Shown here: piece after piece, positions 26,323-35,537 of the stretch | Layout: the number at the start of each line of letters is the position of its first letter | How positions within the stretch are numbered: the stretch's first letter is position 1 | NCBI RefSeq assembly: GCF_001676615.1 | Contig: NZ_LYXZ01000001.1 | Location: forward strand, 62,001-126,000 | Direction: 5' to 3' | Origin: Labrys sp. WJW | GTDB lineage: Bacteria; Pseudomonadota; Alphaproteobacteria; Rhizobiales; Labraceae | DNA length: 64,000 bases | The notes under the pieces: model-generated | Told to the model about the DNA's origin: nothing | What the model saw: the letters and a program-made list of their open reading frames with translations, nothing else | The model's database searches: none | Made by a program: the position numbers and the translations under genes

Positions 26323-27312
26323 CTAGCCGAGCAGCGCCCGCGCCGTGGCCTCGTCGGTGATCAGTCCCCTGAGGCGGCCGCTGAGCAGCACGGCCCGGAT
26401 CGCCTCGAGCTTGTGCGTCCCACCTGCGATGCCGACGATGTGATCATCGGCCCGTCCGTTCAGGGCCACGCCCAGGGTCCGCGCGGTCAGCGAGTTTTCG
26501 AGCACCCGCCCCTGGGCGTCGAAGAAGTAGCCGAGCATTTCGCCCACCCCACCCTCTGCCTTGATCTCCCGGATCTCCTGCGGGTGCATCATGCCGGACG
26601 AAACGAGCTGGGCATCGGCATCGACCGAGCCGATGCCCACAACCTTCAGCTCCGCACCATTGGCCATGGCGAGCACTTCGCTGATGCCGCGCTGGGCGAG
26701 AAGCACCGCCTTGTCCTCGGCGGAATTGGCGAAGAACGGCACCGGCATCACATAGGCCTGTGCGCCGGTCTTCTCAGCGATGGAGTGCATGACGTCATGC
26801 GGGTTGACCGCATAATTGCGGGTGAGCACGCCGAGCAGTGAGACGAACCGGATCGGGCCGGCGGCGATGCGCGACATATGCGCGACGGCCGACGTCAGGG
26901 TGCGCCCATGACTGAGGCCGATGGTGCCATGGTCGCCGCGCTCGATCGCGCGTCGCAGGAACCCCGCCCCGGCCTGGCCGAGCGCGCGCAGCGGGATGCC
27001 CTCCTCACCGAGATCGGGGGCGACCTCGCAATGATCGAGGTGGAAGCGCCGGCAGAGCTCTGCTTCCAGCTCGACACATTCGATGATGTCGCCGTCGATG
27101 GAGACCTTGACCACCCCGCTCGCCACCGCCCGCGCGATGAGGCGATGGGTCTTCACCGAGGGCAGGCCGAGCCGCTTGGCCACCGCTGCCTGGGTGAGGC
27201 CGCCGACATAGTGCAGCCAGGCCGCTCGGCGGGCGAGGGATTCCTCCAGTTCGTTCTCGGTGACGGCGCGTCCCATCCCGCCTCCCCGCCCCGTTCGCTC
27301 CGCGTCAGACAT
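26323..27312 (-). CDS. eryD: SorC-family transcriptional regulator EryD
   Basis: A 329-residue SorC/DeoR-type regulator. Residues about 20-65 form the helix-turn-helix (WLHYVGGLTQAAVAKRLGLP, then KTHRLIARA). The rest is the sugar-binding domain (TIGLSHGRTL, VGIGSVDADAQL, DHIVGIAGGTHKLEAIRAVL). In Brucella EryD represses the ery operon and is relieved by erythritol. Its gene overlaps the end of eryC by 8 bases, so the repressor is made in step with the enzymes. Likely sites lie in the eryA upstream region. Confidence 0.92.
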   Translation of the reverse strand: MSDAERTGRGGGMGRAVTENELEESLARRAAWLHYVGGLTQAAVAKRLGLPSVKTHRLIARAVASGVVKVSIDGDIIECVELEAELCRRFHLDHCEVAPDLGEEGIPLRALGQAGAGFLRRAIERGDHGTIGLSHGRTLTSAVAHMSRIAAGPIRFVSLLGVLTRNYAVNPHDVMHSIAEKTGAQAYVMPVPFFANSAEDKAVLLAQRGISEVLAMANGAELKVVGIGSVDADAQLVSSGMMHPQEIREIKAEGGVGEMLGYFFDAQGRVLENSLTARTLGVALNGRADDHIVGIAGGTHKLEAIRAVLLSGRLRGLITDEATARALLG

Positions 27313-28237
27313 GAAGATCCCCCGCGCCTGTCTCGATGAAAGGCGCCCAGAAGGCGATGCTCTCGGCGATCTGGGGAACCACCTGGCGATCGTTGGGCTC
27401 GCGCTCCTTGAAGCTCAGCTCCAGGCAGATCTCGTTGTCTTCGGCGCCGCCCTCGGCAAGGGCGGCCAGCAACGGCTCGGGCTGGATCCGGCCCCTGGCA
27501 TTGAACTCGGCCGTGAAGGGGCGATGGCCGCCCTTGTCCATCAGGCTCTGCTTGATGTGGATGATTGGGGATACCCTCGGCACGGCACGCGCCCAGGCAT
27601 AGGGGTCGTAGTCGTCGGGGTTGGACGAGGTGACGTCGCCATGATCGATATCGGCCATCATCCACATCGGTATGGCCATCTCGGCCGCCGTCAGGCGCCG
27701 CTGCAGCGACAGGCAGGCCTCGATGGTCTCGCCGAATTCGCGGCCGATGCTCATCGGTTCCCAGAAGACGGAGGTCAGGCCGGCGGCCTTGGCGTGCTCG
27801 GCGACTTCGGCCCAGCAGTCGATGGCGATCCGGATCAGTTCCTCGCGCCGGGCGGCATCGTCGTAATCGGCAAAAGTGAAAATGGCGAACTGCGTGCCGA
27901 CCGACGAACCGCCGAGATCGCCGATGATGTCGGCGAAGGTCTTGAACCAGTCGACATAATAGCGCCGCACCTCCGGATCGGGATGTCCAAAATGGTTGAG
28001 CCGGCCATAGGGTCCGGTCATGCCGCTGGTCACGCGCACGCCGGTGCGGGCCAGGGCACCGCTCATCTGGCGGACCAGGCGCCGTATGGTGGGCGCCGGC
28101 CAGCTCGGATTGATGAATTCATGCGTGAGCTGCAGGTCGCGCAGCCTGAGATCAACAGCCACCGTGTCGATCAGATCGTCGGGATCGGCGAAGCGGTTCA
28201 CCAGCGGATTGGTATTGAGGGACAGCGTCAAAGGCAT
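27305..28237 (-). CDS. eryC: EryC, 3-tetrulose-4-phosphate racemase (TIM-barrel)
   Basis: A 310-residue sugar-isomerase/epimerase-fold protein. Features include LSLNTNPLVNRFADPDDLID at the start, LTHEFINPSWP, VFWEPMSIGREFGET with a likely metal-ligand Glu, and MMADIDHGDVTS. EryC in the Brucella pathway racemises L-3-tetrulose-4-phosphate to the D form. The call rests on these segments together with the exact eryA-B-C-D order. It lies 7 bases after eryB and overlaps eryD. Confidence 0.92.
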   Translation of the reverse strand: MPLTLSLNTNPLVNRFADPDDLIDTVAVDLRLRDLQLTHEFINPSWPAPTIRRLVRQMSGALARTGVRVTSGMTGPYGRLNHFGHPDPEVRRYYVDWFKTFADIIGDLGGSSVGTQFAIFTFADYDDAARREELIRIAIDCWAEVAEHAKAAGLTSVFWEPMSIGREFGETIEACLSLQRRLTAAEMAIPMWMMADIDHGDVTSSNPDDYDPYAWARAVPRVSPIIHIKQSLMDKGGHRPFTAEFNARGRIQPEPLLAALAEGGAEDNEICLELSFKEREPNDRQVVPQIAESIAFWAPFIETGAGDLHV

Positions 28238-28244
28238 CGGGCCC

Positions 28245-29786
28245 TCAGGCGGAAGCGTTGGAATAGGAAGTCGGCGCCACTGCGCCCGTGGCAGCGATCT
28301 CGCGCTCGAACCAGGCGGTGAAGGCCGCCTTTTCGGCGTCGCTCAGGTGGAGATAGTGCTTGGTCCGGCGCAGCAGGACGTCCTCGGCGCTGCGGGCCCA
28401 TTCATGCCCGGCGAGATAGCGTGCCTCGGCTTCGTAGAGGCAGCCGCCGAAATGGCGGCCGAGATCCGCGAGGCCACGAGCCGAGCCGACGAGCTGCGCC
28501 GTGCGTGCGCCATAGGCATGGCCATAATGCTGGAGCAGCCGGTTGGGCATCCAGGGATAGGCTGTGCGCAGGGTCTCGACGAAGCTCACATAATCGGCAT
28601 TCTCGATCTCACCGCCCGGCAGCCGGGCCTCGCGCGTCCAGTCGCCGCCCATTTTGGGGAAGAACTTGCCCAGCCTGTGCATGGCGCGCTCGGACAGCTC
28701 GCGGAAGGTAGTGATCTTGCCGCCGAAGACGTTGAGCAGCGGCACCCCGCCGGTCTCGTCGAGATCGAAGACGTAATCGCGCGTGACGGCGGACGGATTG
28801 CCCTTGCCGTCGTCGAAGAGCGGCCGGACGCCGGAGAAGGCGTGCAGCACGTCCTGCCGGCGCAGCTTCTGCTTGAAATAGCGGTTCACCGCCGTGATCA
28901 GATAGTCGATTTCCTTCTCGTCGGCGGCAACCTCCTCGGCGGCCCCCTGATAGGCGATATCGGTGGTGCCGATCAGCGCCATGTCGCCCTCATAGGGATT
29001 GATGAAGATCACGCGCTTGTCGTGGTTCTGCACCAGATAGGCCTGCTGCCCTTCCCAGAATTTCGGCACGATGATGTGGCTGCCCTTGACCAGGCGCACA
29101 TTGCGGGTGGAATTGGAGCCTGCCACCTGCGCGATGATATCGGAGACCCACGGCCCCGCCGCGTTGGCGATGCAGCGCGCCCGATGCGTGCGGGTTTCGC
29201 CTGTCACGGTATCGCGGGTGGTGACGGTCCAGGCCCCCTCCTCCCGCCGCGCCGAGACGGCCGCCGTGCGGGTGAGGATGGTGGCGCCCTTTTCCGCGGC
29301 ACCGAGCGCATTGAGCGCGACGAGGCGTGCATCATCCACCCAGCAGTCCGAATATTCGAAGCCCTTGGCATATTGGTCGAGGATGGGCGCGCCGACCGGA
29401 TCGCGCCTGAGATCGAGCACGCGCGTGCCCGGAAGCTTCTTGCGGCCGCCGAGATGGTCGTAGAGGAAGAGGCCGAGGCGCACTAGCCAGGCGGGCCTGT
29501 CCTGCGGGCTGTGCGGCAGCACGAAGCGCATCGGCCAGATGATGTGGCAGGCCGAGTTCAGGAGGACCTCGCGTTCGATCAGTGCTTCGCGAACCAGGCG
29601 GAACTCGTAATATTCCAGATAGCGCAGCCCGCCATGCACCAGCTTGCCCGAGCGCGAGGAGGTGCCCTGGGCCAGATCGTCCTTTTCCACCAGCGTGACG
29701 GACAGGCCGCGGCCTGCCGCATCGCGGGCGATGCCGGCACCGTTGATGCCGCCGCCGATCACCAGAAGGTCGATCATCTCACTCAT
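28245..29786 (-). CDS. eryB: EryB, erythritol-4-phosphate dehydrogenase (GlpD-like flavoprotein)
   Basis: A 513-residue FAD-dependent dehydrogenase. The N-terminal dinucleotide-binding motif is LLVIGGGINGAGIARDAAGRG, preceded by an acidic start. SSRSGKLVHGGLRYLEYYEF and PFHL-like INPYEGDMALIGTTDIAYQG follow the glycerol-3-phosphate dehydrogenase pattern, with a C-terminal DAO_C domain. It oxidises L-erythritol-4-phosphate to L-3-tetrulose-4-phosphate, probably at the membrane with quinone as acceptor. The start overlaps the eryA stop (ATGA). Confidence 0.92.
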   Translation of the reverse strand: MSEMIDLLVIGGGINGAGIARDAAGRGLSVTLVEKDDLAQGTSSRSGKLVHGGLRYLEYYEFRLVREALIEREVLLNSACHIIWPMRFVLPHSPQDRPAWLVRLGLFLYDHLGGRKKLPGTRVLDLRRDPVGAPILDQYAKGFEYSDCWVDDARLVALNALGAAEKGATILTRTAAVSARREEGAWTVTTRDTVTGETRTHRARCIANAAGPWVSDIIAQVAGSNSTRNVRLVKGSHIIVPKFWEGQQAYLVQNHDKRVIFINPYEGDMALIGTTDIAYQGAAEEVAADEKEIDYLITAVNRYFKQKLRRQDVLHAFSGVRPLFDDGKGNPSAVTRDYVFDLDETGGVPLLNVFGGKITTFRELSERAMHRLGKFFPKMGGDWTREARLPGGEIENADYVSFVETLRTAYPWMPNRLLQHYGHAYGARTAQLVGSARGLADLGRHFGGCLYEAEARYLAGHEWARSAEDVLLRRTKHYLHLSDAEKAAFTAWFEREIAATGAVAPTSYSNASA

Positions 29787-31381
29787 ACTGCAAGGCTCCT
29801 TCCCGCGGCCGTCGCCGCGCCCACAGCGGCATCATGCCGGACGGCCGCGAGCGCATTCCAGGCGGGGGTCAATTCGAGGCGCGCGGCCCTGAAGGCGGGG
29901 AATAATTGGTCGTAGAGGGTGGCCAGGGCCGCATCCGGAGGCTCCGGCGGGCCCAGCAGCGGCGTCACCCATTGGGCGACGCAGGCATCCATGTCCTCGA
30001 AGGCACCGATGGCGACCGCCGCCATCATCGCCGCGCCGGCGGCGCCGGCCTCCTCGCGCGAGGAAACGCGCAGCGGGGCGTTGATCGCGGCTGACAGCAC
30101 GCCGCGCAAGGCGCGCGAGCGCACCGCACCGCCGGCCAGGCGCAGTTCGGCCGGCAGGTCGCCCATGGCGGCGTAGCAGTCGCGCATGGCCATGCCCAAG
30201 CCCTCGACGACAGCGCGCACCAAATCGGCATAGCGATGCCCGGCGGACAGGCCGATGAAGCCGGCCCGCGCCTCGGCATCGACGAAGGGCCCGCGCTCGC
30301 CGGCGTCCGAAATATAGGGATGGTAGATCAGCGATCCTGGGCGGCTGTCGGCCAGCCAGCCGTCGATGCGCTTCACCAGGTCCTGGTGCGTCACCTTCTG
30401 GCCCATCTGGGCGAGGATGTCGGCCGCGATCGTCAACACCCAGTCGATGTTGAGCGTCGCCGCCATGTTGGTCTGTACCTGGGTGACGACCCCGGGGACC
30501 GGCAGGGCGATGACATAGCCGGTGCCCTCCGCGTTGAGGTGGACGTCGGCTGCTTTCTTGGCGCGCATATGGACGCCGGTCGAGCCGATGGTCGAGCAGG
30601 CCGCGTCGCCGGAACCGCCATAGACGCCCGCCCCCAGGGCGGCCATGACCATGTCGACATAGCCAAGGCTCACCGGCGTGCCCGCCAGCAACCCCGTCTG
30701 CTCGGCCGCACGCGCCGTGAGGGCATGCGTAGCCTGGCTGCCATCGATGATTTCGGGCAGCAATTTGCGCCGATGGCTCAGGCCGAGAGCCTCCACGACC
30801 CCATCGTCATAGCGGCGGGTACGGAAATTGCCGAAGGTGAAGCTGGCTTCCGACGGATCCGTGGCCCGTACGCCCGTCAGGTTCAGATAGAGCCAATCCT
30901 TGCAATGCAGGGCGACCTCGGCCTTGTCGAGTAGATCCGGGCTGTGAACGTCCATATGGGCCATTTGCGAGCCCTGCTGGCAGGTGTTGAGCCCTGTGCC
31001 GGTCGCCTCGAAGCGTGCCCGGTTCAGCGGGGAGGCTGCCAGCTTTTGCACCGTGGACGCCGCCCGCGCATCCAGCCATAGCCAGGCGTCGGCCGCCGGC
31101 GCATTACCCGCGCCGACCAGCCAGGTGCCATCGCCCTGGGCCGTGACGGCGAGTGCCGCCGTGCGGGCGGCGAGATTGTCGACCTTGCCGGCCAGCCCGC
31201 GCAGTGCCGCGACGCAATCGGCCCAGGTCGCCTGCAGCGATTGAGTCGCCGATCCGTCTTCTCCACGCAGGTAGCGATTGGGCACCGAGAATGCCCCGAC
31301 CTGGCGGCCACTGAAATCGAAGGCGACGGCCTTGATCACAGACGTCCCGGCATCCACCCCGATCAGCAGATCAGCGGGCAT
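29783..31381 (-). CDS. eryA: EryA, erythritol kinase (FGGY family)
   Basis: A 532-residue kinase. DLLIGVDAGTSVIKAVAFD is the N-terminal ATPase motif, AVTAQGDGTWLV and AWLWLDARAAS shape the substrate site, and LRLAGGAVRSRALRGVLSAA plus EEAGAAGAAMMAAVA close the C-terminal ATP-binding lobe. It phosphorylates erythritol to L-erythritol-4-phosphate, the first step. It heads the operon; ATG 31381 directly follows a GTG that could also start. Other polyol kinases of the family cannot be fully excluded, but the gene order is that of ery operons. Confidence 0.92.
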   Translation of the reverse strand: MPADLLIGVDAGTSVIKAVAFDFSGRQVGAFSVPNRYLRGEDGSATQSLQATWADCVAALRGLAGKVDNLAARTAALAVTAQGDGTWLVGAGNAPAADAWLWLDARAASTVQKLAASPLNRARFEATGTGLNTCQQGSQMAHMDVHSPDLLDKAEVALHCKDWLYLNLTGVRATDPSEASFTFGNFRTRRYDDGVVEALGLSHRRKLLPEIIDGSQATHALTARAAEQTGLLAGTPVSLGYVDMVMAALGAGVYGGSGDAACSTIGSTGVHMRAKKAADVHLNAEGTGYVIALPVPGVVTQVQTNMAATLNIDWVLTIAADILAQMGQKVTHQDLVKRIDGWLADSRPGSLIYHPYISDAGERGPFVDAEARAGFIGLSAGHRYADLVRAVVEGLGMAMRDCYAAMGDLPAELRLAGGAVRSRALRGVLSAAINAPLRVSSREEAGAAGAAMMAAVAIGAFEDMDACVAQWVTPLLGPPEPPDAALATLYDQLFPAFRAARLELTPAWNALAAVRHDAAVGAATAAGRSLAV

Positions 31382-31991
31382 CACAACATCCTTCGCGAAC
31401 GGACAGCTCGACAGTTCCGCGCATGATCCATCTCCCAGGCAGGGCCAGGCCTCCCACTCATCGCCGGCGATTTCCGCCTTGCGCGTCGATCTGTGATCTT
31501 CGTGATTTTATATATCATAAAGATATCATACGTCACGTAATTTATTACTTCTATAACACATTATTTCAGGAGACGCCGCCCGCCTGCAGAAAAGGGAAAC
31601 ATATCCAAAAGCCGAAACTCGCCCTCCGATCCCTCCGTCAGAGCGAAGCGGAAAATCCCCCTGCGTCACACTTGCTTTGGCCTGCGTCGTGAATTTAACT
31701 ATTTGATTTAATTGTTTAAAATTTCAAATTTCCGATTTTTTCCCGCAACAATGCACTAGACCAGCAGCTCCGCAGCGGACCGCGCCACCCTGCCAGGAGC
31801 TCGCCGCATCTCCGAAGGACCAACAGTCGGAAACCACCCTTTCCGGAAAACTTTTTCGCCGAGCCAGCGAGTCAAGATTATAACTCTGTTGACGTTTTAT
31901 AAAACACAGATATAACATATCTCAATGATCAGCGAGAGAGCCGTTCCGGCCCGTGAGAGCGGGCCGCATCAGCGGCAGAATGGGAGGAGCC
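31382..31991. other. Divergent regulatory region between eryA and the erythritol transporter operon
   Basis: This 610-base stretch lacks a convincing gene and contains three AT-rich blocks (about 31500-31570, 31690-31740, 31880-31925). Toward eryA the direct repeat ATATCAT at 31512-31518 and 31523-31529 (11 bases apart) overlaps a TATATA -10-like element on the minus strand. Toward the transporter a good promoter lies at 31889-31916. EryD is the obvious candidate regulator for both directions. Confidence 0.6.
31889..31921 (+). promoter_or_regulatory. Promoter and operator-like palindromes of the erythritol transporter operon
   Basis: TTGACG (31889-31894) and TATAAC (31911-31916) are separated by 16 bases, a good housekeeping-type promoter. 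The perfect palindrome GTTTTATAAAAC (31894-31905) sits in the spacer, and GATAT-AAC-ATATC (31909-31921) covers the -10. Repressor binding here would block transcription. Whether EryD or the DeoR-type protein binds is unknown. Confidence 0.6.
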
Positions 31992-32120
31992 ATGCTGCGC
32001 ATTCCGCGCACCGGGTCCGCGCTTGCGGCACAAGCCTGGGCAAGCCTCGGCCGGGTATTCCCCCATCCCCGCTTCCTGATCGCACGCAGCGAAAATGGTG
32101 GGCTTCGTCATGAGCAATAG
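31992..32120 (+). CDS. Possible 42-residue leader peptide before the DUF2291 gene
   Basis: An open frame beginning MLRIPRTGSALAAQAWASLG is preceded by GGGAGGAGCC, the strongest ribosome-binding site of this operon. It ends at TAG 32118-32120, overlapping the first codons of the DUF2291 gene. It could be a real small protein, or a leader that couples translation to the weakly equipped next gene. No family is recognised. Confidence 0.4.
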   Translation: MLRIPRTGSALAAQAWASLGRVFPHPRFLIARSENGGLRHEQ

Positions 32121-32766
32121 TCATGGTGCATCCGCGAGGGCACCGGCCGCCGGCGGCTGGCGTCGGCTGATCGTGCCGGCGCTTGCCGTTCTTGTTGTCG
32201 CGGGAATCGCCTTCGATACCCGCATCGTGCAGATCGGTTCCAAGGACGATGTGCGCCAGGCCGCCTTTTCGCCCGACACCTACGGCGCCGAGCATTTTCC
32301 GCAGGTCAAGGCGGCCATCGAGCAGCGTGCCGTCGAGGCCAAGACCCTCGCGCCGGCGATTCTCGCCGACAAGGCGGCAGCGGCCACCAAATATGGAACG
32401 GCAGCCTCTACCGGCTCGATCATCCCCGTCCGCCTGACGGGTGTCGCCGGCGAGCAGAAGGCGGGCATCTACAAGCTCACGGTGGACGGACTACCAGCCT
32501 CCATCGGCGTGCGTGTGCAGACCGGCCCCGCCATCAATGGAACCGACCTTCGCGACGCGCCGGGCGATATCGCCTTCGGCCAGTTCAAGAACCAGATCGA
32601 GTATCAGAACGCCGGCTCGGCCATCAATCGCGAGATGAAGAAGCAGGTGCTCACCGACATCGATACGGCAAATCTCACCGGCAAGACCCTGGAGATCGTC
32701 GGTGCCTTCCGCTTGGTGAACCCGGAAAACTGGCTGATAACGCCCGTGGCGGTGACGGTGAAATGA
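32110..32766 (+). CDS. DUF2291-family membrane-anchored periplasmic protein of the erythritol transporter
   Basis: A 218-residue protein with one N-terminal membrane anchor (LIVPALAVLVVAGIAF) and a periplasmic domain. AENWL-like NPENWLITPVAVTV at the end and VRLTGVAGEQKAGIYKL are typical of DUF2291, which is regularly encoded beside RbsABC-type sugar transporters and is often a lipoprotein; no lipobox cysteine is visible here. Its job is not established. ATG 32110 is inside the end of the candidate leader frame; ATG 32095 is the alternative. The stop overlaps the ATPase gene start. Confidence 0.78.
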   Translation: MSNSHGASARAPAAGGWRRLIVPALAVLVVAGIAFDTRIVQIGSKDDVRQAAFSPDTYGAEHFPQVKAAIEQRAVEAKTLAPAILADKAAAATKYGTAASTGSIIPVRLTGVAGEQKAGIYKLTVDGLPASIGVRVQTGPAINGTDLRDAPGDIAFGQFKNQIEYQNAGSAINREMKKQVLTDIDTANLTGKTLEIVGAFRLVNPENWLITPVAVTVK

Positions 32767-34307
32767 GCGGCGAGCCCTCTCCGTCCGGCGCACAGGCGCC
32801 CGAGGTCGTGCTGGCCGCGCGCAACGTGGCCAAGTCCTACGGCAATGTGCACGCCCTCAAAGGCGTGAACTTCGACATTCATCGCGGCCAGGTCACCACC
32901 CTGTTCGGCGAAAACGGCGCCGGCAAATCGACCCTGATGAAAATCCTGTCGGGCATCGTGACCCCGACATCGGGCGAGATCCTCCTCGACGGTGAGCCCG
33001 TGGTGTTCTCCTCGGCATCGGATGCCCGCGACCGCGGCATCTCGATCATCCACCAGGAACTCTCCCTCGCGCCCAATTTGTCGGTGCGCGACAACATCTT
33101 CATGGGCCGCGAGATCATGGGCCTCACCGGCGTCGACTTCGCCAAGGAGGAGGAAGAGACGCGCGCCTTGATGGCCGAACTCGAAGAGGACATCGATCCC
33201 CTCACCCCGGTCGGCGAATTGCGGCTGGGACAGCAGCAGATCGTCGAGATCGCACGCGCCCTCTCGGTCCGCAGCCGCATCCTGATCATGGACGAGCCGA
33301 CCTCGGCCCTGTCGGCGACGGAAGTGGCGGTGCTGTTCAAGGTCATCGGCGACCTCACCAGCCGGGGCGTCTCGATCGTCTACATCTCGCACCATCTCGA
33401 AGAGGCGCTGGAGATCACCAATCACGCCGTCGTCCTGCGCGACGGCACCATGACGGCCTATGCCCCGCGTGCCGAGATCGACCTCAAATGGATCGTGCGC
33501 AACATGGTGGGCGAGAACTATGACCTCGGCTCTCCGCCGGAAGGATACGAGTTCGGCGCCACCGCGCTTTCGGTGCGCGAGCTCACGGTGCCGGATCCCG
33601 CCGGCGGCGGCTACAACGTGGTCGACAAGCTGTCGCTGGACGTCAAGGCCGGCGAGATCGTCTGCATCTATGGCCTGATGGGCGCCGGCAGGACCGAATT
33701 GCTGGAAACCCTGGCCGGGCGCCTCAAGGCCTCGTCCGGCCAGGTCCTCCTGGAAAATGACGAGGTCTCGGGCCTGACGATCGCCCGGCGCATCCAGGCC
33801 GGCTTGGCCCTGGTCCCCGAAGACCGGCAGCGCGACGGCTTGGTCCAGACCATGAGCGTGGGCCAGAACCTGTCCCTGGCGTCGATCGCCGATTTCACCC
33901 GCGGCCTGTTCACCTCGCTGAGGATCGAGCAGCAGCTGATCGACGACACCATCCGCAAGGTCACGGTCAAGACAGCAGGCGGCGGGGCGCCCATCGGCTC
34001 GCTGTCCGGCGGCAACCAGCAGAAGGTGGTGATCGGCAAGATGCTGGCCACCAACCCGAAGGTGATCCTGCTCGACGAGCCGAGCCGCGGCATCGATATC
34101 GGCGCCAAGGCCGAGGTGTTCCGGCTCCTCGCCGAGGGCGCGCGCCGCGGCCTCGCCGTCATCTACTCCACCTCCGAAGTCGGCGAATGCCTCTCCGTCG
34201 CGCATCGCATCATCGTGATGCGCAAGGGCCGCATCGTCGCCGAATTCGGCGCAACCGCAAGCAAGGACGAGATCATGGCCGCCTCGGGCGAAGCCGTGGT
34301 CCATTGA
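32763..34307 (+). CDS. eryE: Erythritol ABC transporter, ATP-binding protein (EryE; RbsA/MglA type)
   Basis: A 514-residue tandem ATPase. The first half has a full Walker A GENGAGKST, signature RLGQQQIVEIARAL and Walker B ILIMDEPTSALS. The second half has the degenerate Walker A GLMGAGRTE normal for this class and signature LSGGNQQKVVIGKML. It powers uptake with the permease and binding protein that follow. The substrate is inferred from the divergent eryABCD operon. The start overlaps the DUF2291 stop. Confidence 0.9.
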   Translation: MSGEPSPSGAQAPEVVLAARNVAKSYGNVHALKGVNFDIHRGQVTTLFGENGAGKSTLMKILSGIVTPTSGEILLDGEPVVFSSASDARDRGISIIHQELSLAPNLSVRDNIFMGREIMGLTGVDFAKEEEETRALMAELEEDIDPLTPVGELRLGQQQIVEIARALSVRSRILIMDEPTSALSATEVAVLFKVIGDLTSRGVSIVYISHHLEEALEITNHAVVLRDGTMTAYAPRAEIDLKWIVRNMVGENYDLGSPPEGYEFGATALSVRELTVPDPAGGGYNVVDKLSLDVKAGEIVCIYGLMGAGRTELLETLAGRLKASSGQVLLENDEVSGLTIARRIQAGLALVPEDRQRDGLVQTMSVGQNLSLASIADFTRGLFTSLRIEQQLIDDTIRKVTVKTAGGGAPIGSLSGGNQQKVVIGKMLATNPKVILLDEPSRGIDIGAKAEVFRLLAEGARRGLAVIYSTSEVGECLSVAHRIIVMRKGRIVAEFGATASKDEIMAASGEAVVH

Positions 34308-34313
34308 TCCTCC

Positions 34314-34416
34314 AGAGCAAGGTGCCTTGGCATGAAATCGCATCCTCGCTCTAACTTTTTGTTTCGACACGACTTTGCGACCCCTGCCGGTGTCGGCAGA
34401 TCGCAAAACGCTCTAG
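34314..34416. repeat. RIME-like intergenic palindromic element
   Basis: Between eryE and eryF a block bounded by AGAGC and GCTCTAG contains CGCTCTAACTTTTTGTTTCG and a hairpin at 34374-34407 (TTTGCGA-N4-TGCCG-GTGT-CGGCA-N2-TCGCAAA). Such AGAGC/GCTCT-flanked elements are widespread between genes in Rhizobiales. It may be a dispersed repeat that also works as an mRNA stability hairpin. Copy number cannot be judged from this window. Confidence 0.45.
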
Positions 34417-34435
34417 GCTTTTAGGAGGCCTGCCC

Positions 34436-35479
34436 ATGTCGCACACCGCTGCAAGTACGAGCGCCAAAGGGCAGAAATCAGGCCCCGGCCTCGGCCGGCT
34501 GCTCCTCGAAGGACGGGCCTTCTTCGCGCTGATCCTCATCGTCGCGGTCTTCTCGTTCTTGTCGCCGAACTATTTCACGATCGGCAATTTCCTGACGATG
34601 GCCTCGCACGTCGCCATCTACGGCATCCTGGCGCTCGGCATGCTGCTGGTGATCCTCAATGGCGGAATCGATCTTTCGGTAGGCTCCGTGCTGGCCCTGT
34701 CCGGCTGCGTGGCCGGCTTCCTGATGGGCGGCGTGACCTTGCAAGTCGCCGGCGTCATCCTCTACCCGCCGGTCTGGGCCATCGTGGTGCTGACCCTGGT
34801 GGTCGGCGGGCTGGTCGGCGCGCTGAACGGCGTGCTCATCGCCTGGTTCCGGGTGCCCGCCTTCGTGGCCACGCTGGGCGTGATGTATGTCGCCCGCGGC
34901 GTGGCGCTGCTGATGACCAACGGCCTCACCTACAACAATCTCTCCGGCCATGCAGATCTCGGCAATACCGGCTTCGAGTGGCTGGGCTTCAACCGCCTGT
35001 TCGGCGTGCCGATCTCGGTGCTGATCCTGGCTGCGCTCGCCATCGTCACGGCCCTGGTGCTCGGCCGCTCCGCTTTCGGCCGCTGGCTTTATGCCTCGGG
35101 CGGCAATGCCCGCGCCGCCGAATTGTCGGGCGTGCCGGTCAAGCGCGTGCAGATCACCGTCTATACCGTCTCCGGCATCCTGTCGGCGATCGCCGGGCTG
35201 GTGCTGTCCTCGCAGCTGACCTCGGCCGGCCCTACGGCGGGTACCACCTATGAACTCACGGCCATCGCGGCCGTGGTGATCGGCGGCGCCGCCCTCACCG
35301 GCGGGCGCGGCACGGTCCAGGGCACGATGCTCGGCGCCTTCGTGATCGGCTTCCTGTCGGACGGCCTGGTGATCATCGGCGTGTCCTCCTACTGGCAGAC
35401 CGTCTTCACCGGCACGGTGATCGTGCTCGCCGTCCTGCTCAACTCGATCCAGTACAAGGCCCGCGGCCGGCAAGGCTAG
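34436..35479 (+). CDS. eryF: Erythritol ABC transporter, permease (EryF; RbsC type)
   Basis: A 347-residue permease with about eight to ten spans. LAGMLLVIL-like ALGMLLVILNGGIDLSVGS, VPAFVATLGVMYVARGVALL and AAELSGVPVKRVQITVYTVS are the standard BPD_transp_2 sugar-permease signatures. AGGAGG at 34423-34428 precedes the ATG by 7 bases. It moves the polyol across the inner membrane. The 128-base gap to eryE holds the repeat-like element. Confidence 0.9.
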   Translation: MSHTAASTSAKGQKSGPGLGRLLLEGRAFFALILIVAVFSFLSPNYFTIGNFLTMASHVAIYGILALGMLLVILNGGIDLSVGSVLALSGCVAGFLMGGVTLQVAGVILYPPVWAIVVLTLVVGGLVGALNGVLIAWFRVPAFVATLGVMYVARGVALLMTNGLTYNNLSGHADLGNTGFEWLGFNRLFGVPISVLILAALAIVTALVLGRSAFGRWLYASGGNARAAELSGVPVKRVQITVYTVSGILSAIAGLVLSSQLTSAGPTAGTTYELTAIAAVVIGGAALTGGRGTVQGTMLGAFVIGFLSDGLVIIGVSSYWQTVFTGTVIVLAVLLNSIQYKARGRQG

Positions 35480-35537
35480 GAGTCCGCGCAGAAACTTTCC
35501 CATTTCGGCAACAACAACAGATCTGCAGTGGGATCGT

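Noticed and set aside
31513-31570. A strong housekeeping promoter for eryA
   Set aside because: Only a weak GTGACG / TATATA pair fits on the minus strand, so it is mentioned in the region note but not called as a promoter.
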